Shown piece by piece: positions 35,077 to 44,257 of a stretch of DNA of 64,000 nt; within the stretch, counting starts at the first letter, position 1, and each line of letters opens with the position of its first letter. Under the pieces are notes generated by a model, which was not told the DNA's origin, ran no database searches, and was given only the letters and a program-made list of their open reading frames with translations. The position numbers and the translations under genes were made by a program. The DNA is taken from NCBI RefSeq assembly GCF_030012985.1, contig NZ_CP120233.1:186001-250000 (forward strand). Reading direction: 5' to 3'. Source of the stretch: Microbulbifer sp. VAAF005 (GTDB lineage: Bacteria > Pseudomonadota > Gammaproteobacteria > Pseudomonadales > Cellvibrionaceae).

Positions 35077-38000
35077 TTCGTTATTTTGCCGGTCACCCAA
35101 CGGCGGCCAATTTATTGATGGTTGCGCTGATGCTAAGCGGGCTTTTTGTTCTGCCTGGTATGAAGCGTGAAACGATGCCGGAAATCGATAAGTTTGAGGT
35201 TCAGGTTTCGGTCCCTTATGCCGGCGCTGCGGCAGCCGAAGTGGAAGATAGTATTTGCCTTCCCTTGGAGGAGGCAACCGATGGAATCAGCTTTATTGAT
35301 GAGCGATTGTGTGAGGCAAAAGATAATCTGGGCCTGATGACCCTCAAGATGCAAGAAGCGGGTGATATGGACCAGTTTGTTGCTGATGTGGAGTCCGCAG
35401 TAGACAGTATCGATTCGCTTCCTGCAGAAAGCGAGCGCCCGGTGATTGAAGAGCTGGGCCGCACTCAGGGGGTGGTTAGTATTGCTATCAGTGCTGACCT
35501 TCCTTTGCCCCAATTAAACCAGCTGGCAGAGCATTATCGCCGAGAATTACTTCGCGACCCCGCTATTCCTATTGTGCGCATTTCCGGTTTTTCTGACCAC
35601 CAGCTTCAGATTGAAGTTTCAGATTTTAACTTGCGCCAGTACGGCCTCAGTGTGATGGATCTGGCCAATATTATTGACCAGCAAGCGATTGATATGCCCG
35701 CCGGCAAGGTATCCACGCCAGATCGAGAATACCAGGTGCGTTTTACCGAAGAGCGCCGCACGGTTGCAGAGTTGGAAAACCTTGTGGTGATTAAAGGTGG
35801 TGATGGGGCGGAAGTCCGACTTGGGGATATTGCAAAAATTTACGATGACTTTGAGCTGGCTGAAGACAAAATTACTTTTGACGGTCATCGTGCAGCGCTT
35901 CTCAATGTTGAGAAGAATAGTGTGGATGATAGCTTGCGTGTGCTTGAAGCCGTACGCGACTTTGTCGATCGTGAAAATGAAAATCTGCCTGAGGGTATGA
36001 AGCTCACGCTAACCCAAGACAGCGCCTCTATTGTTGCGGATCGCTTGCAGATGATTATGGCTAACGCATGGCAGGGGCTGATTTTGGTAGCGCTGGCTCT
36101 CTATCTATTTTTCAGTGGCCGCTATGTCTTTTGGGTGGTCATGGGCTTGCCGGTTTCATTCCTGGGCTCGTTTGCACTGATCACGGCCATGGGCGTGTCC
36201 ATTAACATGATCAGCCTGGTGGGACTGCTAATTGCCATTGGCATCCTGATGGATGACGCCATTGTGTTATCGGAGAGTATTGCCAGTGAACATCGTGAGG
36301 GAAAGTCGCCGTTGGAAGCGGTTATCAATGGCACCAAGCGGGTGGCTCGTGGAGTGCTATCTTCATTCGCAACTACGGTAATGGTGTTTGGAGGACTGAT
36401 CTTTATTAAGGGGGATATGGGGCAGGTTCTCAAGGTACTCCCCATTGTATTGATTTCTGTATTGCTCATTAGTCTGATCGAGGCTTTCCTGATTTTGCCG
36501 GCGCACTTGCGTCATGCCCTTGAGCATAAAAGTCGCACCCCCGCCTGGAAGCAGGCTTTTGCCAAACGTTTTGATGGTTGGCGAGAAAATATGGGGCGCG
36601 CAGCGGATTGGGCTGTTAAATATCGCTATGCCTTTGTCGGGGGTGTATTTGGCTTGTTCCTGGTCACTATTAGTTTGATGACATCGGGAATCGTCAAATT
36701 TCAGGGTTTCCCCACCTTGGAGGGAGATTTATTGCAAGCCCGGATTTTAATGCCCCAGGGGACTTCTTTGGTTGATATGGAGAAATTGGTTGATAAGCAG
36801 TTGAAGGCGCTGGATCAAGTTGCTTCAGAGCTTTCTGAAAGTGAAAGAGCGCCTTTGGTGAACCATACGAGTGTCACTTTTGGGGTTAATGGAGATGCCT
36901 TTGAATCAGGGCCTCATGTGGCCACTATTAATGTCGATCTGCTCGCCGCTGAAGGTCGCAATACCAGCATGGATGAGTTGCGCCATGCTTGGCGTGAGGC
37001 TGCCGGCGACACGCCAGGGGCAATCGCTATTCTTTATAAGGAGCCCGCCTTAGGCCCTGCCGGCCGTGCTATCCATTTGCGCCTTGCCGGTTTGGAGCTG
37101 GATCAACTAAAGGCAGCGTCCATTCGCTTGCAGAATTGGTTGCGTGGATACGACGGCGTAGTGAATGTGGTGGATGACTTGCGTCCCGGCAAGCCGCAAC
37201 TCACCGTCAAAATGCGTGAAGGCGCCTATGCCTCCGGCCTGGATGCCAGCAATGTCGCCAATCAGTTGCGAGCTGCTTACCAGGGGATGGAGATAGATGA
37301 AATTCAATATCGGGGGGAGACCTACGAGATACAGGTTCGTATGGATGCAGATTCCCGCGGAGCGCTGAGCCGTTTCGATGAATTGGTCATTATCCATCCA
37401 TCTACCAAGCAACGGGTTCCGCTGATTGCCGTTGCCGATATAGAAATGAATCGGGAGTATGCGCGAATTCAACGTATTGACGGCGAGCGGGTAGTGAGTG
37501 TGTTTGCTGATGTTTTCACAGAGAAAGCGAATGCTGGACAGGTACTTGGTGATACCCAGGAGAAGTTCCTGTCTGAGCTTACCCGTGAGTTCCCAGGATT
37601 GCGCGTTGATATGCAAGGGGAAATGAAAAATAGTGAGGTTACCGGTAAGTCCATTGGCCGGGCCCTGTTAATAGGTGCCATTGGTATCTACCTTCTCCTA
37701 TCCATGCAATTCCGTAGCTACGTGGAGCCTCTGATTGTATTGGTGGCTATTCCCCTGGCACTGATTGGTGTTATTTGGGGGCATCTGATCATGGGGCAGA
37801 ATATGTCTATGCCCAGTATGATGGGTTTTGTCTCTCTCGCCGGAATTGTGGTCAATGACTCAATTTTGCTGGTGGAGTTTGTGAAGCGGCGAGTGCGTGA
37901 GGGAATGGATGTACATAGCGCGGCAAGTCAGGCCAGTCGCGATCGTTTCCGGGCAATCTTCCTTACCTCACTGACTACAATTGTCGGTCTGTTGCCACTG

Positions 38001-38198
38001 CTATTTGAAACCAGCTTGCAGGCACAAGTGTTGGTACCTCTGGTCACCAGTATTGTGTTTGGTATTAGCAGCTCTACTATTCTGATCCTTCTGGTGCTAC
38101 CGGCGCTCTACGGAATATTGGAGGACTTTGGGTTTACCGAGCCCCGGGAGGATGAAGAGCCCGGGATTCCGCAGGATGGTGCGGTTGCAGCGGGATAG
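35073..38198 (+). CDS. RND efflux permease (HAE1-type)
   Basis: A 1,041-residue proton-driven resistance-nodulation-division pump with 12 transmembrane helices in two repeats and two large periplasmic loops. The proton-relay motif in helix 4 is visible in IAIGILMDDAIVLSESI (Asp-Asp near residue 393), and the second repeat has SLAGIVVNDSILLVEFVKRR. The start is GTG at 35073, coupled to the adaptor stop (GTGA). No outer-membrane channel gene follows, so the complex must borrow a TolC-like protein. The substrate is not predictable. A strong terminator lies 40 bp downstream. Confidence 0.95.
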   Translation: MIRYFAGHPTAANLLMVALMLSGLFVLPGMKRETMPEIDKFEVQVSVPYAGAAAAEVEDSICLPLEEATDGISFIDERLCEAKDNLGLMTLKMQEAGDMDQFVADVESAVDSIDSLPAESERPVIEELGRTQGVVSIAISADLPLPQLNQLAEHYRRELLRDPAIPIVRISGFSDHQLQIEVSDFNLRQYGLSVMDLANIIDQQAIDMPAGKVSTPDREYQVRFTEERRTVAELENLVVIKGGDGAEVRLGDIAKIYDDFELAEDKITFDGHRAALLNVEKNSVDDSLRVLEAVRDFVDRENENLPEGMKLTLTQDSASIVADRLQMIMANAWQGLILVALALYLFFSGRYVFWVVMGLPVSFLGSFALITAMGVSINMISLVGLLIAIGILMDDAIVLSESIASEHREGKSPLEAVINGTKRVARGVLSSFATTVMVFGGLIFIKGDMGQVLKVLPIVLISVLLISLIEAFLILPAHLRHALEHKSRTPAWKQAFAKRFDGWRENMGRAADWAVKYRYAFVGGVFGLFLVTISLMTSGIVKFQGFPTLEGDLLQARILMPQGTSLVDMEKLVDKQLKALDQVASELSESERAPLVNHTSVTFGVNGDAFESGPHVATINVDLLAAEGRNTSMDELRHAWREAAGDTPGAIAILYKEPALGPAGRAIHLRLAGLELDQLKAASIRLQNWLRGYDGVVNVVDDLRPGKPQLTVKMREGAYASGLDASNVANQLRAAYQGMEIDEIQYRGETYEIQVRMDADSRGALSRFDELVIIHPSTKQRVPLIAVADIEMNREYARIQRIDGERVVSVFADVFTEKANAGQVLGDTQEKFLSELTREFPGLRVDMQGEMKNSEVTGKSIGRALLIGAIGIYLLLSMQFRSYVEPLIVLVAIPLALIGVIWGHLIMGQNMSMPSMMGFVSLAGIVVNDSILLVEFVKRRVREGMDVHSAASQASRDRFRAIFLTSLTTIVGLLPLLFETSLQAQVLVPLVTSIVFGISSSTILILLVLPALYGILEDFGFTEPREDEEPGIPQDGAVAAG

Positions 38199-38576
38199 TT
38201 CGAAAGGGAGTTTAAGCTTCTTGACCGTTGTCAATTGAAAGAAAGCCGTACGAGAAATCGTACGGCTTTCTTGATTGTGATTTTTGCTGGCGAGTTTGCG
38301 GGAAGTTGCAATCGTAAGTTCTTTATACTCCAGAGGCTACCCAAATACAAAGTAGGCTAAAAAGTAGACTTTTTGGGTGGTGATTGAACTGGTGATGCTT
38401 TCTTCCCCAACGAATCTTTACCATTCTCTCTATTTTTGCCCGGACACTGTTTTTATATACAGTAAAATCGATTAGATTATTGAAAACAGATGCGCGACCC
38501 ATGGTATCTCTATTATCGGTGCTAAGATGGGGTCGTAAAATTGTCGATGTCTTAACCATACTCACACGGAGCCAGT
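38199..38576. other. spacer after the RND operon
   Basis: Holds the RND operon terminator (38239-38272) and then about 300 bp without a gene. The 3' end is the leader of the DUF3224 gene with a GGAG ribosome site near 38568. Confidence 0.6.
38239..38272 (+). terminator. rho-independent-type terminator of the RND operon
   Basis: AAGAAAGCCGTACG (38239-38252) and CGTACGGCTTTCTT (38259-38272) form a perfect 14 bp stem with a six-base AGAAAT loop, immediately after the permease stop. The T-rich arm end supplies a partial U tract. Confidence 0.85.
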
Positions 38577-38972
38577 ATGAAAATCTCAGGAAAGTTTGAT
38601 GTCACTGTAAAGCCTATGGACCCTTATGCTAAGGGGATTGAGGGTTCAAATTTGGGGCGCATGTCTATCAATAAAATTTTCCATGGCGACCTTTCAGCTG
38701 AAAGTAAAGGTGAGATGCTCAGTGTTGTTACACCAGTCAAAGGCTCTGCGGGCTATGTAGCAATAGAGCAAGTGGTCGGCGCCTTGGGAGGTAAAAGGGG
38801 AACTTTTGTGCTGCAGCACTTTGGCACTATGAAAGAGGGTAAGGATCGACTTGTTTTAGAGGTTGTCCCTGATTCTGGCACAGGTGAACTTACCGGATTA
38901 TCTGGAGAAATGAGCATTAAAGTTGAAGATGGGCAGCATTTATTTGACTTTGACTACGCCTTCAACAGGTAG
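38577..38972 (+). CDS. DUF3224 domain-containing protein
   Basis: A 131-residue cytoplasmic protein with the DUF3224 (allene-oxide-cyclase-like barrel) pattern: GKFDVTVKP, GRMSINKIFHGDL, GYVAIEQVVGALGGKRGTFV then LQHFG, and a C-terminal YAFNR. Family members are about this length. Function is not established. It stands alone after the RND terminator. Confidence 0.88.
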   Translation: MKISGKFDVTVKPMDPYAKGIEGSNLGRMSINKIFHGDLSAESKGEMLSVVTPVKGSAGYVAIEQVVGALGGKRGTFVLQHFGTMKEGKDRLVLEVVPDSGTGELTGLSGEMSIKVEDGQHLFDFDYAFNR

Positions 38973-39014
38973 CTTTCTCTGCGTTGCACCTTATTGGTTG
39001 TATAGAAAGGTGAG

Positions 39015-39032
39015 GGCTCGAGTTTTCGAGCC
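39015..39032 (+). terminator. possible weak terminator hairpin
   Basis: GGCTCGA (39015-39021) and TCGAGCC (39026-39032) flank a GTTT loop 42 bp after the DUF3224 stop. There is no T run behind it, so termination is doubtful. Confidence 0.35.
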
Positions 39033-39162
39033 TGCAGGCCCTTCAAATCATTATGTTCAGCCCATTGAGAAGGGTCAAAGAGCTTCCGATTGAGTTGCTT
39101 TTACCCAATATTTACCTGCTTCCAGGTTGCCTCCTGTGGATTCCTCAAAAAGGGAAAATAAT

Positions 39163-39648
39163 ATGGTTAAACTTCGAGATTTGACTAAGCGCGATGAACC
39201 ATTACTGGTTGAGTACTTAAATAATACATTAGTTTTGGAATATCTGTCCTCCAGAATACCCTACCCCTATACAGCAGAAGATGCTGCCTGGTGGGTAGAA
39301 GTTGGTAGTAAAGAGGTGGGAATTGTAAAAGCTATAGAGTGTGATGGTGTTTTGTGTGGAGTAATCAGCATGTATAAACAGGAATTTGAGCATTCACACT
39401 CTGGGGAAATAGGTTATTGGATTGCAAAAGAGTATTGGGGTAAGGGAATTGCAACGGAAGCTCTGATGAGGTTCTCAAGTGATATTTTTTCTTCTGGAAA
39501 AGTTGTCAGGCTTTTTGCCTCGGTTTTTTCTGGAAATGATGGTTCGGTGCGAGTTCTACAGAAAGCTGGTTTTGACTTGGAAGGCGTTTTGAATTGCTCC
39601 GTTCGGAAGGGGGTAAGTACTTTGATGAGCATATTTTTGCCAAGGTGA
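39163..39648 (+). CDS. GNAT family N-acetyltransferase (RimJ/RimL type)
   Basis: A 161-residue acetyltransferase from the ATG at 39163; the frame opens at a TTG at 39127 with no similarity before this ATG. Motif V/A is visible as GEIGYWIAKEYWGKGIATEA (the acetyl-CoA loop) and motif B as VRLFASVFSGNDGSVRVLQK then AGFDLEGVL. RimJ/RimL-type enzymes acetylate protein N-termini or small amines; the acceptor is unknown. It is a lone gene converging on the next one. Confidence 0.88.
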   Translation: MVKLRDLTKRDEPLLVEYLNNTLVLEYLSSRIPYPYTAEDAAWWVEVGSKEVGIVKAIECDGVLCGVISMYKQEFEHSHSGEIGYWIAKEYWGKGIATEALMRFSSDIFSSGKVVRLFASVFSGNDGSVRVLQKAGFDLEGVLNCSVRKGVSTLMSIFLPR

Positions 39649-39699
39649 ACCTTTAAGTGATTGATTTTATGATTGTGATATTAGTAGAGATAAGAGTAA

Positions 39700-39760
39700 C
39701 CCGGATTGATTAAGTAAGACATATAACTATTGACATCCATTTTTCTTTGTTCAATCCGGG
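39700..39760. repeat. inverted repeat between convergent genes
   Basis: CCCGGATTGA (39700-39709) and TCAATCCGGG (39751-39760) are a perfect 10 bp inverted pair with a 41-base interior, placed between the GNAT stop and the stop of the minus-strand gene. It could act as a bidirectional terminator with a large loop, or be a remnant of an inserted small element. Confidence 0.45.
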
Positions 39761-39774
39761 CATTCATAAATCAG

Positions 39775-40044
39775 TTAGAGCTTTTCTGTATACCAAATCT
39801 TTGGGGTTACGAGAACGCCAGCCTTTTTCCTTGCCTCCTGTAGCTCGTCGCTATTAACAAAATTAATAGCCTCTTCTTTTGAGGGGAATTCATGGATTAC
39901 GGTTACATTGTGGTGATTATCAATTTCACGATATACGGATGTTGCAGTAGCTCCCATCTTCTCTAAGGTAGGCATAAACTCTTCCAGTACTCTGTGCCAT
40001 TCATTGTAATCCTTGACATTTGCGTGCATAAATAGATGTATCAT
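39775..40044 (-). CDS. dimeric alpha/beta-barrel (monooxygenase/cyclase-like) small protein
   Basis: An 89-residue protein with the ferredoxin-like layout of small antibiotic-biosynthesis-monooxygenase or DUF1330-like proteins: MIHLFMHANVKDYNEWHRVL, then VTVIHEFPSKEEAINFVNSD and a final strand. Such proteins form dimers and may act as cofactor-free monooxygenases or stress proteins. The exact family is not certain and no operon partner is present. Confidence 0.65.
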   Translation of the reverse strand: MIHLFMHANVKDYNEWHRVLEEFMPTLEKMGATATSVYREIDNHHNVTVIHEFPSKEEAINFVNSDELQEARKKAGVLVTPKIWYTEKL

Positions 40045-40423
40045 ATGGATACCAGCTGGTCAGTGTATGGCGCGGATTTTGTATTCTCGTGAGTAGGTAT
40101 AGTCCTTAGCCGTTTCAGGTCAAGTTCCAGGAGCTGTTTGTGATAAGTGGTTATGCCTAAAAAGCCTAATTTAGACTAGATAAATAAAGATTAGAAATAA
40201 AAGCCGATTTTTTGATGTTATATCTGATAAAGAAGCTTCTAAAGGCGCTAATTGAATCATTGCTTGGCTTGTTCGATGTTATTGGTGATTTTTAAGTGCT
40301 TTTATTTGGTTGGTCCATTTTTGTATTTAAATTTATGTGAGGTCCAGTAAAAATAATGGAGTATTGCAACTTCTATACCCCTTGCTTACGAGAAATAGAG
40401 GTTTGAATGATTGGGAGAATATA
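40045..40423. other. AT-rich spacer with no gene seen
   Basis: About 380 bp between divergent starts, AT-rich, with no convincing frame, hairpin or repeat. A GTG at 40337 opens the frame of the following gene, but those codons are not supported. Confidence 0.5.
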
Positions 40424-41107
40424 ATGGATTTAATAATTTCAATTCTAGGTCATGCATTAACTGCAATTGCAGCACTTATAGCTATCTATGGAAAGACATG
40501 GGATGAAAGTCGAGTTGGGATAAAAAGAATAACTCGGGTAGGGGGAGTGGCGGCAGGGGTGGCCGTTGTTGGTCTGGCACTTTCTGTTTTTCAAACAGTT
40601 GATAAGTATCAGGAAAAGGCGGCTTATAAAAATCATGCCCTGTCTAAGATAGAGAAAGGTTGGAGTAATCTATTTGTTCCATTTGAGGCTCTTCATTATC
40701 AGGTGACGGGTATGAAGCCGAAGAGGGGTGAGCATTTGGAGTTTGCAGAATTGGTGTTGAAGAAAAATTTGTTAACTAGCTTCGATAGAGTGGATTTTAA
40801 AGAGGTTCATCGTTTTCCCAAGTTTGGGACAGTTGGGAATATGGTTTGCTCGCAAACACTGTCGGGGATGGGGGTGGTTACCAAATATGTGGATGAATAT
40901 TCAGATCATTTGGACTTGAAAATTAAAGCAGCTGTAGAGGAGCTGCAGTTAATGCCTGCGTTTTCTACACTAATACGATTTGGTGGATGTCCTGGTATTC
41001 GGGGGCGATCAATTAATGACCCTGATCGGTATCAGGGGCAATTTGATACTCCACAGATGAGAGCCTACATCAGGAAATTGATTGATTTTCAAAAATTAAT
41101 AACCTGA
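40424..41107 (+). CDS. hypothetical membrane-anchored protein
   Basis: A 227-residue product from the ATG at 40424, which has GGGAG seven bases upstream; an upstream GTG at 40337 gives an unlikely extension. Two transmembrane helices (about residues 2-21 and 36-56, GVAAGVAVVGLALSVF) precede a soluble domain of about 170 residues with FGTVGNMVCSQTLSGMGVV and RFGGCPGIRGRSIND. No family was recognised. It converges on the gene at 41186. Confidence 0.6.
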   Translation: MDLIISILGHALTAIAALIAIYGKTWDESRVGIKRITRVGGVAAGVAVVGLALSVFQTVDKYQEKAAYKNHALSKIEKGWSNLFVPFEALHYQVTGMKPKRGEHLEFAELVLKKNLLTSFDRVDFKEVHRFPKFGTVGNMVCSQTLSGMGVVTKYVDEYSDHLDLKIKAAVEELQLMPAFSTLIRFGGCPGIRGRSINDPDRYQGQFDTPQMRAYIRKLIDFQKLIT

Positions 41108-41128
41108 AAGAAGTGTTCGCGTATCGTA

Positions 41129-41161
41129 GCAAAGCGGCAATTGTGTAGAATGCCGCTTTGC
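41129..41161. terminator. bidirectional terminator-type hairpin
   Basis: GCAAAGCGGCA (41129-41139) and TGCCGCTTTGC (41151-41161) form a perfect 11 bp stem with an 11-base loop, exactly between the stops of two convergent genes. It lacks a clean T run on the plus strand. Confidence 0.6.
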
Positions 41162-41185
41162 CAGAGACCGTAATCCGTATCACGA

Positions 41186-41563
41186 TTAGACTGCTCGACC
41201 TTGTTTTTTGAAAATCGTGATGGCACTGATCGTGAGTTCCTTGACTAAAGCTTCAAATTTCTGCAGGGGCATATTTCTGGCAGGAGCGATATTAAATATG
41301 TGCTCGCTGATTTGAATGAATTTTAATCCTTTGGGTGGGTGAATGTGCGCAGGGAATCTGCATACCCAACCTGTTAGCGGTAGCTCATTAATGGCTTCTC
41401 TGTCGAGGGCCTGAATTCCCTTGCCATTTGCAATGATTACTTCGATATCATCTAAGTGGGTGATGTCAATGTTCTGTGGTTTTTTTGGGGGTGAATTGGG
41501 TTTTCTAAAGTTTTCGAGTTTTAAAAGTTCTTCGTAGGTGATATAGAGCTCTTTTCCAGACAT
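41186..41563 (-). CDS. hypothetical protein, possible Tse2-like ADP-ribosyltransferase fold
   Basis: A 125-residue soluble protein with GGAG about seven bases before its ATG. Its C-terminal half, GWVCRFPAHIHPPKGLKFIQ then HIFNIAPARNMPLQKFEAL, follows the pattern I recall for Tse2-type toxins and their fungal relatives: a (V/F)xIPxGTxIPxxLxL strand, then HYxIxPxxxM and an amphipathic helix. A preceding QALDREAI segment also fits. The N-terminal half of P. aeruginosa Tse2 is not matched. No immunity gene or secretion gene adjoins it. The fold assignment is tentative; it may be an unrelated hypothetical protein. Confidence 0.6.
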   Translation of the reverse strand: MSGKELYITYEELLKLENFRKPNSPPKKPQNIDITHLDDIEVIIANGKGIQALDREAINELPLTGWVCRFPAHIHPPKGLKFIQISEHIFNIAPARNMPLQKFEALVKELTISAITIFKKQGRAV

Positions 41564-42249
41564 TCTGATCTCCTTCTCACAGTCATCAGCTAAAACTTAT
41601 GACCGATACTTCTAAGCGTTCTTGACTGAATCGGGTCGCTTTTTTTTGGTGTCTATTAATCTAGTTGTTATTCCAGAAATCGCAATTAATTTTAGTAGTT
41701 GAATCATATAGATAGATTGATACTTTGGGCAATGTTTTAAGTTCTCAATAAGGGTGATAAGAATATTTTTGCGACTTGTTGTGTAGAAAATTCACGAAAG
41801 CTGCGGATGTAAGTTGAGTTTGTTACTTGCTGTGCGGAGTAATTTATCGGTGGGTAGACTTACTTCAATGCATAAAATCTCAAACTTCCCAATCATTGTT
41901 CAAATTTTTTCCATTTTTTTGTTCTATGGTGGTGTGGGGTGTTTTGTTTGATTTTTTTTCTCTATGAGATGCGTCCTTGAGTTTGTTTGTTTCCCTTCGC
42001 AATGGTTTGTCATTTTTGGATGCCTTTCGGGTGGTTGTTCTTTGGGTTCTCAAGGTGGAATGAGAGGGCTTTATTTGATTTGTATTTAAGAAGTTATATA
42101 TCGATACGCTTATAGGCATGTGATGCATCCTTGTGTTGGTAATTAGGTTCAGCTTTAGCCTGAAGTAACCTTCGCAAGACACAATTACAAAAAGCCGGCA
42201 TGCATAATGCTTCTCTCGGGTAGAACTTTATAAGAATGGATAAGGCACT
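41564..42249. other. AT-rich region upstream of the GMC oxidoreductase
   Basis: About 690 bp with no credible gene; minus-strand frames here (for example 41880-42182) are low-complexity and Lys/Thr/Asn-rich. It holds the divergent promoters of the flanking genes. An AAGG ribosome site sits at 42242-42245. Confidence 0.5.
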
Positions 42250-44211
42250 ATGGAAGAGAAGGATTCGATTGATAAGAGAGTTTCTAATAAAAAGATTAGC
42301 CGTAGAAATTTCACTAAAGGGGCGGTTCAATTAGGTATCGCTGCCAGCGCAGCTTCGACAGGGTTGGTTTCCGCTCTCTCAATGTTGAATCGGAATTTCT
42401 ATGATCAATATGATTACGTGATTGTTGGGTCGGGTGCGGGTGGAGGGCCATTAGCGGTAAATTTAGCAAAGGCGGGATTTTCTGTTTTGGTGTTGGAAGC
42501 TGGTGCTGACGACCCCAGTGATGACACCCATAATATTCCAGCATGGCACCCCTTCGCGTCTGAAGACCCCAAATTGAGCTGGGACTTTTTTGTTAAGCAT
42601 TATGCAGATATCAATCAGCAGCAACTGGACGAAAAATATGTTTCCGGGAAGGGAATCCTCTACCCACGGGCGAGTACTATCGGTGGTTGTACCACGCACC
42701 ACGCACTGATTACAGTCTATCCACATAACAATGACTTTGACCGGATAGCTCGGGATACAGGAGATATTTCCTGGGATAGTGCAAATATGCGGCGATATTT
42801 TGAGCGATTAGAGCGTTGTGAATATGTGCCCCGCCCAATTTTCTCCAATCCATCTCGCCACGGTTTTGATGGTTGGCTGCCCACGAATCGCGGCAACCCC
42901 GCGTTATTGCTGGAAGACCCGGCGATCTTGAAAGTTGCGCAGGCTGCGCTGGCCAAGTATGGGCTCGAAGGGGCCCTGGAAAAAATTATCAGCGGCAATC
43001 TTCGCCTGGATATCAATCATTGGGACGTGGCCAGTGGCCAAGAAGGGCCTTTTATCGCCCCTATGGCAGCAGATAGTCGAAACCGCCGTACCAGTGTGCG
43101 CGAATACCTCTTAGATACTCAATCAATTTACCCAAACTTGCTTCATATTCGTACAGATTCACTGGCAACTCGTGTGTTGTTTGAGGGGAATACTGCTGTT
43201 GGGGTGGAGTTTTTAGAGGGGGCGAGCCTGTATAAGGCAGATCCTTACCACGACGAAAGTGGTAGTGCCGGAGTCTTAAGGCAAGTGCGGGCAAATCGCG
43301 AGGTCATCTTGTCTGGAGGGGCCTTCAATAGCCCGCAACTTCTCAAGTTGTCGGGAATTGGTCCTGCCCATGAGCTCCGAGATCACGGCATAGAGCCCTT
43401 GGTAGATCTGCCTGGGGTAGGAGAGAACCTCCAGGATCGCTACGAGGTCGGAATCGTTAGTGAGATGAGTGAGGATCTTGCCCTTCTTAAAGATTGCACT
43501 TGGGGAGAGGGGAATGATCCCTGCTTAAATCGCTATCGCTACGGCTGGTTCAATCAGGGGCCCTACAGTGGAAATGGTCCGGTATTGTCTCTGGTTAAAC
43601 GTTCCAAACCGGAGTTGGAAGATCCCGACTTGTTTATTTTCGGAGTGCCCTCCGACTTCCACGGATACTTTCCTGGGTATTCCCAGGCGTTGCGGGACTA
43701 CAAAGACCGTTTCTCCTGGATTGTACTGAAAGGCCATACGAACAATACTGCCGGGCGTGTGACCCTGCAATCTGCTGATCCCAGAGATACACCGGAAATC
43801 AATTTCCACTATTTTGGTGAGGGTAATGATGCTCTGGGAGAAGACCTTCAGGCAGTTGTCGAGGGGGTAAAAATCTCCAGGGATATTATGTCGGGCCCTA
43901 TTGTGAGCAAGCAGGTCTCCAGGGAATTATTACCCGGTAATGAGGTTCAGTCAGATCAGCAAATTGGCGATTTTGTTAAGAACCAAGCTTGGGGGCATCA
44001 CGCTTCCTGTTCCAATAAAATGGGACCTGCCAGTGATCCTATGGCAGTTGTCGACAGTAAATTCCGGGTTCACGGCACCAATAATTTAAGGGTGGTGGAC
44101 GCTTCGGTGTTCCCCCGAATCCCCGGTTTTTTCATTGTAGTGCCGGTTTATATGATCAGTGAAAAAGCGAGCGATGACATCATTGCTACAGCAACTGGGT
44201 TGAGCGCTTGA
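42250..44211 (+). CDS. Tat-exported GMC family FAD oxidoreductase
   Basis: A 653-residue glucose-methanol-choline oxidoreductase. The N-terminus has a twin-arginine signal, SRRNFTK (residues 17-23) followed by a mild hydrophobic stretch, so export of the folded flavoprotein is likely. The FAD-binding Rossmann motif is YVIVGSGAGGGPLAVNLAKA (about 56-75) with LEAG after it; STIGGCTTHHALI is the GMC signature 1 region and SGGAFNSPQLLKLSGIG signature 2. The catalytic histidine lies in GHHASCSNKMG near residue 583, with the C-terminal NLRVVDASVFPRIPGFF. Substrate alcohol or sugar is unknown. No cytochrome c or gluconate-dehydrogenase-type small subunit lies next to it. Confidence 0.94.
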   Translation: MEEKDSIDKRVSNKKISRRNFTKGAVQLGIAASAASTGLVSALSMLNRNFYDQYDYVIVGSGAGGGPLAVNLAKAGFSVLVLEAGADDPSDDTHNIPAWHPFASEDPKLSWDFFVKHYADINQQQLDEKYVSGKGILYPRASTIGGCTTHHALITVYPHNNDFDRIARDTGDISWDSANMRRYFERLERCEYVPRPIFSNPSRHGFDGWLPTNRGNPALLLEDPAILKVAQAALAKYGLEGALEKIISGNLRLDINHWDVASGQEGPFIAPMAADSRNRRTSVREYLLDTQSIYPNLLHIRTDSLATRVLFEGNTAVGVEFLEGASLYKADPYHDESGSAGVLRQVRANREVILSGGAFNSPQLLKLSGIGPAHELRDHGIEPLVDLPGVGENLQDRYEVGIVSEMSEDLALLKDCTWGEGNDPCLNRYRYGWFNQGPYSGNGPVLSLVKRSKPELEDPDLFIFGVPSDFHGYFPGYSQALRDYKDRFSWIVLKGHTNNTAGRVTLQSADPRDTPEINFHYFGEGNDALGEDLQAVVEGVKISRDIMSGPIVSKQVSRELLPGNEVQSDQQIGDFVKNQAWGHHASCSNKMGPASDPMAVVDSKFRVHGTNNLRVVDASVFPRIPGFFIVVPVYMISEKASDDIIATATGLSA

Positions 44212-44228
44212 AGATTTGTGTGTGAAAT

Positions 44229-44255
44229 AAAAAGCCCCGCGTTGCGGGGCTTTTT
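44229..44255. terminator. bidirectional rho-independent terminator
   Basis: AAAAAGCCCCGC (44229-44240), GTT loop, GCGGGGCTTTTT (44244-44255): a 12 bp stem with A and T runs on each side, so it can end both the GMC gene and asnS. Confidence 0.92.
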
Positions 44256-44257
44256 AT

